In this document: piece by piece, positions 40,501 through 51,857 of the stretch
Numbering within the stretch: position 1 is the first letter of the stretch
How the letters are laid out: every line of letters starts with the position of its first letter
NCBI GenBank assembly: GCA_018398815.1
Contig: CM031611.1
Location: 48,962,263-49,026,262 of the forward strand
Direction: 5' to 3'
Length of the DNA: 64,000 bases
Source: Conus ventricosus
Lineage: Eukaryota > Mollusca > Gastropoda > Neogastropoda > Conidae
Position numbers and translations under genes: made by a program
Notes under the pieces: model-generated
What the model was told of the DNA's origin: nothing
The model's database searches: none
The model's input: only the letters and a program-made list of their open reading frames with translations

Positions 40501-43500
40501 AAATAATAATTCATCCAGTACGACGTACACAATTAAAAGAAATTATTATCCTAGTATAGACCCTTTCACACACCAACGGAGTGCGTCCACATCCCTTGCC
40601 CCTGTCAAGTCCGCAGGTAGCACCTGTCGCCTAGTACTGCCGAGCCGGTTGGTTCTCCGAGGGAGTCGCCCAAAGCCGACACCCTCGGACCAGCCCAATC
40701 GGTCAGTTTAATATCGTTGACCCTTGTGGGGAGGTGACGAAGCTGTTACTGTAGTCCTGGACGTTGGTCCAGTCCGGCCGAGTCAAGACGGCGGCTCCTC
40801 TAAGCAGAACCTACGTTCCAGACCAAGGCCGTTGCCTTCTACCAGCGCGATCACCATCCCGTTCCTGGTCTCAGCCAATAACGAGCCTCGACCACACGTG
40901 GCACCATCCATTCGTGCTCCAGGTGAATCCCCCTTAGGGGGGAGTACTAGACAGGGAGTAGGATTCTGGAGAGGATGAAAATAATAAAGAAGGAAGGAAG
41001 GAAGAAGGGTACTGGAACCCTGCCGTCAGTACCGACGACCATTGCAGTACAATCTTAACCACACTCATAAGGCGAGGGGAAGTGTATTCAACGGCACAAG
41101 GCAGTAAACCCATATGCATCAATGACTTTCTCAACGATGCAGGTAAAAATACTGCATTAAATCAACAGGTAATATAACAAATATGAATTTATCTTCACCC
41201 TTCACTCCTCACGCTAACGTTTTCCTTCCTAGGAATTAAATCAACACAGCGACCATCGCTTAATAACTGCCACCGACATTTGCAAATAATAATTCAATGG
41301 CACAACTGTCACATATTATAAACACATTCAAAATAACACAATCTCCAACCACGCATCCAACGACCAATCATGCGCACCGCACTGCTCGTGAACATAAAAA
41401 CTCGCTCTCCTTGCACACTACAAAACATATCGGTGGGCCTAATTATAAAAGTCCGGTCGAAATGTGACAGTGGCGGGACTATCGATGACCAAGCAAGTAC
41501 CAACCCTGAATCACCATGATCTCTCTCCTTCCCCACCCCGCAACACAGAAACATAAACATAGAAATAATTTTGTGAAATAAATTAGAATGGCAGTTAAAG
41601 ATTGAATAACCATATAAAAGGGTCCTCACACAATATATCCACTTACAATTTCGAAAACAAAGAGAAAACGCAAAAGTGAAAGACTAATGCGCTAACAACA
41701 ACAAATCAAAACAGAACAGACCACGAAACTAGTATGCCTTACCAGCAACCATATTGTTACCCCGAAAGAGGCTGGTCAAATGGACCCACTCTACCCTCTG
41801 TACCATTCGATAGGACAGAGCTAAGATGCTGAAACAGGAAGAAAATAATGTTCCCTCTCCAACATGCCGACTGCAAGGAATTGAAAGAACAGACTGTACT
41901 CTCTACATAAGTTAAAGAACCAGGACAGGAGCAGCGCCCCAGATAACACTTCCCTCGATTGAAGATCAACCTCCCTCAGCAATGCGGCAACATGCCATGC
42001 ATCGTCACAGAGTGATCATACTTCAAACTAAAAGGAAAAGAATGCACTCGTGCGGACAGTGAAAAAGACAGGCGAGAAGGCCGAATAGAAGAAAGTTCGA
42101 GAGAAAGACCGGCCACGCCGTTGAACATGCAGAATAATAGCACGGCGGTGAATAGATATGAAATATAGAGAAAGCAAACCGAAGTTTATCTGAACCACAC
42201 CAAGGTGCAACTGCAACCACAAGCACCCTAATAGGACGTATTACACTACAACAGCAACGACAATAAACAAATAGAGTAAATCCGCCCACCCTATCTGTGG
42301 AGCGAACCACGTAGGCCTCGTGAACAATACTCTGACAAGTGACACACAGAATTTTTCGTACACATTGTAAGTAAATTCTTTACATGATAGAATTCTAATA
42401 TCAAGAACATTTATTTTATTTATCTTATATTCGTTTAAAAAAAAAAAGGGTTATGCCTTTTCAATGCTGGCTCCAATTTACAAAACAGACAGACGGGGTT
42501 TTAAAAATGGTTTTGTAGTCCTAAAAGTTCATGTAAAAAGTTTTTATTTCCACCTTGACGATTGCGTGAAAAAATGTAAACCCTTTGGTTCATGTTTGAT
42601 CACCTGATTCTGCTCGGGAAAACAATCCTTTGTTCATATTTGGAAGTCAATCAGAAAGCAAGGTGGATTTCTTTTAACCCCAAATCATGACTTCTCTTAG
42701 TATGATCTTTTTTTTTTTCCCTTTTTGCAGAAAAAAGGACCTACCTTGGTAAGCAGGAGACACCCTAAAGATTCCACCCACTACCCCCAAGATAAAGAGA
42801 TGGACCAGATAGTGAGAGAAGGTAGTTTGGGGCAAAAGTGGGGTTTATTTCTTCATCACTCCATGCCCGGGGGGCTTTTAAAACCAAGTAAGAAAACTGT
42901 TTCGGGAAATTGTCCTTGACAAACACTTTTTAAATATGTGCGTCTAAAAAAGCGTCCTGACAATTAAGTATAGTTTTGAACGTGACAGAAACAAAATTCA
43001 GGAATGACAAAATGTGTGGTGTGTAGGTTCACATATGTGATCAAATTATGTCCAAGTTCGTATGCTTTTCAACATCCTTGGCCCTAGCATGACTTCCAAG
43101 TGGTTTCACTGTGAAAAACATGACGAGTTGAGCAAAAAAATTTGTAATGGCAACAGTACGTATGATAAATATCTGAATTTCAAAAATAGTAAAAATGGTT
43201 TTTAGGGAAGGGTTTTTTGGGTTTTTTTTGGTCATTTTTTAAACGACGGGCTCAAAACCCACTCAAGCAAGGACAATCATGCCCCGCACGCATCCACACA
43301 TCTGACCTCCCTTTCTTTTAAAGAAAACCAATCAAAAAACCCTTTAAAAGTTTTTCCCCCCTAAAAAAAATGGAAAAATTTGTCTTTTTTTCTGTGCCTA
43401 ACACTTTCGGCACAGGATTTTTTATCTCTCATTTTTTCCGTTGGCCAACATTGATTCCTTTCCCTAATGTCTCCTTGTTTTTTCAGTTGGCTTTGTGCCA

Positions 43501-46500
43501 GGGGTTTTTATGCCCCAAGCAGCATTTGTGTTATAGTTTCGGGTGTGTAATTATTATCCATCACAGGAACAATGGTTACCCTTCTTGTTTGTTATTTGCT
43601 GTTCGCTGCTTCTTTTCCCAGTTTTTTTTTTTAAAGAAGTCACTTCATGTGAACTTCTTTTTGACTTGGTTTTTGGGTCATTATGTTTTGTCAGAAATCT
43701 CACCTTATCTTATTTTCTTTCTTTAGCATGATCACTAGTCAACAGAACAAATTTCTCCTGTCCCCTGACATAAAGCAAACTCCACCGTACATATCATTTC
43801 CAGAGAATGCACAAACAAAAATGTAAAATGAACGGTGATCTTAGTTATGATCCTTCTTTGTGTTGTTTTTCCCGATTTTTCCTCGGGTGTTTTCCACTGT
43901 AGGCGCTCAAAAGAGCAGTTCTCAGTTGTCTGAGGGTCGTTCTTCCCAGGGCAGTTTATTTGCCTACAGTCCTTTCAATCTGGATAAGCACAAACAAAAG
44001 CGTTCGAGATCAATGACGATTCTGGGACAGTTTAAAACTTTCAACAGCGACACCCTTCCGAAGTAATGTTAAGTACTTGTTTTTTTTTCCCACAGAGGTT
44101 ATCTTTTTTCTTCTTCTATGAAGTAAATAAGTAATGGGGTGAAAAACAAATGTCGGCAAAGAAGTCCTTTGTCATTATTTCATTGCCCTGAACAAAAAGT
44201 GTTTTAAAAGAAGAGAAAATGATGCAAGGGGAGAATGAAATTTTGCACTAATAACATATGATGTCCATTGAATTCTGGTTTTTAAATGCAAAATTCATCA
44301 GTAGACTCAGCTTTGGTAGTGGTGGTCCACATTTGGTTCGTAACGGATCAACATAACCAATGTTGTTTTTCTCTCAAAAAGTGTGTGTGCTTAGAGAATA
44401 ATGAGTTTAAATCATTTTGATCTATTTTACATTAATGTACAGTGTTAAGAAACATGTTTACCATTTAGTAGGGCCTGTGCTTTTTTTTTTTTTTTTTAAA
44501 GGAGGAATTAAACAAATTTAACACTTTCAGACGCACATAAATGAAGTTGGAAGCCTTTTCCCCGCATTTTATTTGTTTTTAGTGCAGTTTTGAGCAAGGA
44601 AAAATAACTTGCTGACCCTGGAAGGGTGCTGGAGAGAGGGATCATTTCTTGTCTGATGTAAGGAGTAACTTGACTCTCTTAGCTAAGGAAACAGGAGTAA
44701 AACGTGTTATGTTTTATTTATGCACCATTGAGTGTAACATCACGCCAGAGAAAAAATTGCTAGATTTCGCTTGCAATGTTCATTTTATTGTATTTCAAGA
44801 AATTACTTGGAGTAAAAACCCACATGCATTGTTTAATGATTTACAGTGCATCATAAATTGCGTCCAAGTATTTTTACATCTTTGCCAAATATTTAAATAA
44901 AGTAATCAATAGCAAAAGAAAAACAATATATAAGACAGTTTTGAGTGCTCCTATTTTTGTTTGTGTTTTCGCTTAAAACAAGGCAAAAATCTCACCATTT
45001 TTCGCATATATTGTTTCCTGAGTGATTCATTTTTGATCTTTTTTGGGTGTGATTTTATTTGTCATATCCTGAGCTGTGAAATGTGGGTGTGTTTGAAAAG
45101 AAGCATAAGGTACGTTTCATAATGAAAACCCAAGTACAAGGCAGAATGATGATTTAAAAAAAGTCCTCATTAAACTAACAAGTGCAGTACAAAAATGGGG
45201 ATGATCTTTACCATAGTATGCTCCTAACAAAGCAATCTTCACTGTTTGAAAATGGAGTTTTGTCACTTAAGAGATGGAGTGTGTTTTCCAGTTTGACAGG
45301 GAATAAAACTTACATAAAAGGCACTTTTCTCACCTGTGAAATGCGGGCAGTTCCCTGTCATAGCTTGGGGGGGGGTGGGGGGTATATAACCAATTTAACC
45401 CCATGTGTTCATCATGGGAAGAAACTGTCATCTTTGTGGGTGACTAACACTACTGTACTTTAAATGACATACAACACAAAGTTCTGGAATACAACTGAAT
45501 AGATTCTCAGAGTTTATTCTAATGATGGGAGAGCTCTTGGGCTGAACTGGCATCCAGCCCCAAAGTCTTTTGTCCCCTGTTAGGCGGAACCTCTCTTTTC
45601 CCTTTGGGGGTCTTTCCATATGTATATGTAAAAATTTATCAGAAACATCTTAGGATGGACACAAGCACATGACTTTGGGGTTCATAACACAAACAAACTG
45701 AAAAGAAAAACACACACCCCACACAATTTAAAACAGTACAGCAGACATTTTATCAGGAGCTGAATTAGTCAAAGTAAAGGAGTATTTTTCTGCTTGTTTG
45801 GAGTTCTTTCTCAGTAGTTCTAACCAGAGAAAATGACTGGTTACCATGTGCATCCAAAAAATTTACATCTGATGTGTTTNNNNNNNNNNNNNNNNNNNNN
45901 NNNNNNNNNNNNNNNNNNNNNNNNNNNNNNNNNNNNNNNNNNNNNNNNNNNNNNNNNNNNNNNNNNNNNNNNNNNNNNNNNNNNNNNNNNNNNNNNNNNN
46001 NNNNNNNNNNNNNNNNNNNNNNNNNNNNNNNNNNNNNNNNNNNNNNNNNNNNNNNNNNNNNNNNNNNNNNNNNNNNNNNNNNNNNNNNNNNNNNNNNNNN
46101 NNNNNNNNNNNNNNNNNNNNNNNNNNNNNNNNNNNNNNNNNNNNNNNNNNNNNNNNNNNNNNNNNNNNNNNNNNNNNNNNNNNNNNNNNNNNNNNNNNNN
46201 NNNNNNNNNNNNNNNNNNNNNNNNNNNNNNNNNNNNNNNNNNNNNNNNNNNNNNNNNNNNNNNNNNNNNNNNNNNNNNNNNNNNNNNNNNNNNNNNNNNN
46301 NNNNNNNNNNNNNNNNNNNNNNNNNNNNNNNNNNNNNNNNNNNNNNNNNNNNNNNNNNNNNNNNNNNNNNNNNNNNNNNNNNNNNNNNNNNNNNNNNNNN
46401 NNNNNNNNNNNNNNNNNNNNNNNNNNNNNNNNNNNNNNNNNNNNNNNNNNNNNNNNNNNNNNNNNNNNNNNNNNNNNNNNNNNNNNNNNNNNNNNNNNNN

Positions 46501-49500
46501 NNNNNNNNNNNNNNNNNNNNNNNNNNNNNNNNNNNNNNNNNNNNNNNNNNNNNNNNNNNNNNNNNNNNNNNNNNNNNNNNNNNNNNNNNNNNNNNNNNNN
46601 NNNNNNNNNNNNNNNNNNNNNNNNNNNNNNNNNNNNNNNNNNNNNNNNNNNNNNNNNNNNNNNNNNNNNNNNNNNNNNNNNNNNNNNNNNNNNNNNNNNN
46701 NNNNNNNNNNNNNNNNNNNNNNNNNNNNNNNNNNNNNNNNNNNNNNNNNNNNNNNNNNNNNNNNNNNNNNNNNNNNNNNNNNNNNNNNNNNNNNNNNNNN
46801 NNNNNNNNNNNNNNNNNNNNNNNNNNNNNNNNNNNNNNNNNNNNNNNNNNNNNNNNNNNNNNNNNNNNNNNNNNNNNNNTTTCGTTTCAAAAGAAGGCGT
46901 TACATATGATCTGTATCCTGATAAGTTCATGTACAAAGTATTTATTTCCACCTTGACTGATTGCGTGAAAGAAATGTGAACCATGGTTCATGTTTGAGGG
47001 TACACCTGATTCTGCTCTAGGAAAACAATCCTTTGTTCATATTTGGAAGTCTAATCAGAAAGCAAGGTGTGACTTCATTTAACCCAAATGCATGACTTCT
47101 CTTATGTATGATCTGTTCTTTTCCTTTGCAGATAAAATGGACCTACCTGGTGGTAAGCATGGAGACATGCCTAAAGATTCCACCCAGCTGACCACTCAAG
47201 ATGAAGAGATGGACTCAGATAGTGAGAGTAGAGGTAGTATGTGTGCAAAAGTGTGGTTATGGTTCATTCATCAGCTCCATGTCCTGGCTTAATAACCAAG
47301 TAAGAAAACTGTTTCAGGAAATTGTCCTTGACAGTAACACATTTAAAGTATGTGCTGTTCTGAAAAAAGCGTCCTGACAAGTTTTGAAGTATAGATTTGA
47401 ACTGTGTATCATGAGAACAAAATTCAGGAATGACAATAGAAGTGTGTGTGTGTGTATGTGTTCACATATGTGTAGTCATAATTATGTCCAAGTTCGTATG
47501 CTTTTCAACATGCTCTTGGCCCTAGCATGACTTCCATAGTTGGCTGCACTGTGAACAACATGACGAGTTGAGCAAACATTTGTAATGGCACATGTACGTA
47601 TGTATATATATCTGTAATTTCAAATAATAGTAAAAATGTGTTTATTAGGAAGGTTTTGTTGGGTTTTTTTTGGTCATTTTGTCACACGACGGTCTCAACA
47701 TCCACACTCATATGCAAGGACAATCATGCGCCCTGCACGCATCCACACATCTGACTCTCCCTTTCTTTCAATGAAAACCAATCAAAATACCATTTAAAAG
47801 TTCTTCCCCATATGAAAAAAATAGGAAATTATTTTGTCTTTTTTTCTGTGCCTAACTACTTTCGGCATGCAGGGATTTTGATCTCTCATTTTTATACCGT
47901 TGGCCAATGCATGTGATTCCTTCCATAATGTCTCCTTGTTTGTTCAGTGTTGGCATTTGTGCCAGGCGTTTTGATGCCCTAAGCAGCATTTGTGTTATAG
48001 TTTCAGGTGTGTAATTATTATCTCATCACAGGAACAATGGTTACCCTTCTTGTTTGTTATTTGCTGTTCGCTGCTTCATTTCAGATTTTTTTTTTAAAGA
48101 AGTCAGCTTCATGTGAACTTCTTTTTGACTTGGCTTTGGGTCATTATGTTTTGTCAGCATTCTCACCTTATCTTATTTTCTTTTTCTTTAGCATGATCAC
48201 TAGTCAACATGAACAAATTTCTCCTGTCCCCTGACATAAAGCAAACTCCACCGTACATATCATTTCCAGAGAATGCACAAACAAGAAATGTAAAATGAAC
48301 GGTGATCTTTAGTTATGATCCTTCTTTTGTGTTGTTTTCCGATTTTTCCTCTGGTGTTTTCCACTGTAGGCGCGTCACAGAGCAGTTCTCAGTTGTCTGA
48401 GGGTCGTTCTTCCCAGGGGCAGTTTATTGCCTACAGTCCTTTCAATCTGGATAAGCACAAACAAAAGCTGTTCGAGATCAATGACGATTCTGGGGACAGT
48501 TTCAACTTTCAACAGCGACACCTCTTCCGAAGTAATGTAAGTACTTGTTTTTGGTTCCACAGAGGTTATCTTTTTTCTTCTTCTATGAAGTAAATAAGTA
48601 ATGGGGTGAAAAACAAATGTCGGCAAAGAAGTCCTTTGTCATTATTTCATTGACTGAACAAAAAGTGTTTTAAAGAGAGAGAGAATGATGCAAGTGGAGA
48701 ATGAAATTTTGCACTAAATAACATATGATGTCCATTGAATTCTGGTTTTTAAATGCAAAATTCATCAGTAGACTCAGCTTTGGTAGTGGTGGTCCACATT
48801 TGGTTCGTAACGGATCAACATAACCTAATGTTGTTTTTCTCTCATATATGTGTGTGTGCTTAGAGAATAATGAGTTTAAATCATTTTGATCTATTTTACA
48901 TTTAATGTACAGTGTTATGAAACATGTTTACCATTTAGTATGCCTGTGCTTTTTTTTTTTTTTAAAGGAGGAATTAAACAAAATTTAACACTTTCAGACG
49001 CACATGAAATGAAGTTGGAAGCCGTTCCCTGCATTTTATTTGTGTTAGTGCAGTTTTGAGCAAGAAAAATAACTTGCTGACCCTGGGAAGGGTGCTGGAG
49101 AGAGGGATCATTTTCTTGTCTGATGTAAGGAGTAACTTGACTCTCTTAGCTAAGGAAACAGGAGTAAAACGTGTTATGTGTTTATTTTATGCACCATTGA
49201 GTGTAACATCACGCCAGAGAAAAAATTGCTAGATTTCGCTTGCAATGTTCATTTCATTGTATTTCAAGAAATTACTTGGAGTATAACCCACATGCATTGT
49301 TTAATGATTTACAGTGCATCATAAATTGCGTCCAAGTATTTTTTACATCTTTGCCATCATATTTAAATAAAGTAATCAATAGCAAAAGAAAAACAATATA
49401 TAAGACAGTTTTTGAGTGCTCCTATTTTTGTTTGTGTTGCGCTTAAATCAAGGCAAAAATCTCACCATTTTTCGCATATATTGTTTCCTGAGTGATTCAT

Positions 49501-51820
49501 TTATGTATCTTTTTGGGTGTGATTTCATTTGTCATATCCTGAGCTGTGAAATGTGGCTGTGTTTGAAAAGAAGCATAAGGTACGTTGCATAATGAAAACC
49601 CAAGTACAAGGGCAGAATGATGATTAAGAAAAGTCCTCATTAAACTAACAAGTGCAGTACAGAATGGGGATGATCTTTAGCCATAGTATGCTCCTAACAA
49701 AGCAATCTTCACTGTTCTGAAAATGGAGTTCTGTCACTTAAGAGATGGAGTGTGTTGCCAGTTTGACAGGTAATAAAACTTACATACAGGCACTTTTCTC
49801 ACCTGTGAAATGCGTCGAGTTCCCTGTCAGTAGCTTGGGGGTGGGGGGTGGGGGGTATATAACCAATTGAACCCCAGTGTGTTCATCATGGGAAGAAACT
49901 GTCATCTTTGTGGGTGACTAACACTACTGTACGTAACTGACATACAACACAAAGTTCTGGAATACAACTGAATAGATTCTCAGAGTTTATTCTATGATGG
50001 GAGAGCTCTTGGTCTGAACTGGCATCCAGCCCCAAAGTCTTTTGTCCCCTGTTAGGCGGGAACCTCTCTTTCCTTGGTGGGTCTTACCATGATGTATATG
50101 TAACATTATCAGAAACATCTTAGGATGGACACAAGCACATGACTTTGGGATTCATAACACAAACAAACTGAAAAGAAAACACACACACACACAATTTAAA
50201 ACAGTACAGCAGACATTTTATCAGGAGCTGAATGTAGTCAAAGTAAAGGGGAGTATTTTTCTGCTTGTTTTGGAGTTCTTTCTCAGTAGTTCTAACCAGA
50301 GAAAATGACTGGTTTACATCATGTTGTCATCCAGAAAAATTTACATCTGAGTGTGTTCAGAGTGCTTCCTTCAGTCCTGATGATTGACTTAGGGTGGGTT
50401 GGAGGGTGGTGGTTATTGAACAGTTTACTGTTTAGCAATTACCTCTTGACAGCTGTATGTCACAAGGTTAAGCAGTGTAAAGATAATGAGCAGGACATCA
50501 TCGGATTCGTATGAGGTCATGGCAGAAACCTAATGCATTGGACAGAATTAACAAGACAGGAATGTGCACCTTTGTTGACTCTGGCATAAAAATTTTGAAA
50601 ATTCTAACTACTCGGTGTACCAATCAGAGGATTTACTTTTTTTGGAGCATAGGAATGAAAATAATGACTGAACATAATTAAAAATGATTGCCTTATCAGC
50701 CTCTAGCCTTAAACGAAGTCAACATTTATCTTGTGTGTCACAAAGATGAAGTGGATTTCATATAGAAAGCCGCTCAGTCAGAAGCTAGATTGTTCAAACC
50801 TTGTCTTTATTTTTCATCTCTGCCTTTCTATTTGCCATGCTACCTGACCGCCAACTTTTGTAAACTTCTTTTTGATTAATAGCTGGTAAGAGCCTAATTC
50901 ACCTGTTGTCAGTGTGTCATAAAAGAGAATGAGTAATACATGTACTGCAGACTTGCATACTACTATGATTTGTCTGTAGTTTCTACTGTTCTACCCCCAC
51001 GCTACAGTCTAAGGGCAAGTTAAAAACAAACTATGATCTTGCCAACAGCAAAACCTATGACTTCGTTTCAGGCTGTATATGATTCACCCTAGGTGTTTTT
51101 GCTTACATGTGGGACTCTTGGGAAAAACAACCACATTATGCTAGTGGTTGAATTTTATCTTCACTTGTGGAGAAAAATTGCAACCAAGAGTCGGCATGAA
51201 ACTGATTCTGAATCAGTGACAAAAAAGAAAGTCAAGATGGAAAGCTTGTAGGCAATCACTTTAAAACCAAAAACAAAAGGCCCAGAAGCATCGGTGATTG
51301 CCAGTCAAACAATCAGCCAATTAGGCCTGTAAAGGGACAAGCCTTATGGAGGCATAGGGGAACTCACTGTCATCGATGTCCAACAGACACCATCAGATAT
51401 TGATCTTAGGCAAATCCCAAGAAGTGGATATCCCAGATAACCTCATTCTTTCACGAAGACAAGTTTTGGACCAGTGATTGTTATATTGAGGATGTGACCA
51501 GAGCAGAGAAAGTCATGGTCAAACTGGTTTAATTGATAAGCACTGTGTTCTTCAGTTCAGCTAGCTGCGGACTACCACCCCATCATTTTGTAGGTTGGTG
51601 TTAAGTTTTTACTAACCGTTACCATCAAATCATTTTTGACTTGATTTCAAATTTGTAAATATAGGCATTTGTACACAATCAAAGAATATGACAGTTATCA
51701 GTAAATCATGTCTTGGTAAAGCAGAAGAGGACCTGAGAAGTTCACTAGTGGAATTGCTCTGCCACATCAGTACGAATGAAAACATACCTTGCGCGCAGAA
51801 AATTGGGGTTCTGTTACGTA

Positions 51821-51857
<37 letters not shown>

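Larger units (their letters stand above)
31755..42326 (-). mobile_element. Element C: LTR-to-LTR Gmr1-like Gypsy retrotransposon, antisense
   Basis: Two ~2.15-kb direct repeats begin TGTCACGA (degraded in the right copy) and end TCGTGACA, enclosing about 6.3 kb. On the - strand the order from the right LTR is: primer site, leader, gag (zinc knuckle), possible protease traces, integrase, reverse transcriptase, RNase H, left LTR. Only about 0.5 kb separates RNase H from the left LTR, so integrase is not in the usual Gypsy place. Possible 5-bp target duplication: ATTAC at 31750-31754 versus ATAC-T at 42327-42331, one indel apart. All coding parts are split by frameshifts, but the two LTRs differ mainly by single-base indels, so many breaks may be base-calling errors. 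No envelope-like frame seen. Confidence 0.8.
42430..45879. other. Low-quality duplicate of 46880-50330 before the N gap
   Basis: Collinear with 46880-50330 over the whole length, with offset 4401 at exon 14 and about 4467 at exon 15. It lacks many short bits present in the clean copy; often a mixed triplet is replaced by a homopolymer. The duplicated exons at 42731-42821 and 43903-44067 are frame-broken (for example DKMDLP becomes a shifted frame). I treat this as an assembly duplicate, not a second gene copy. Confidence 0.9.

Noticed and set aside
45833..46984. Four open frames of 349-373 codons on both strands
   Set aside because: They are created by the 1000 N gap and contain no real sequence.
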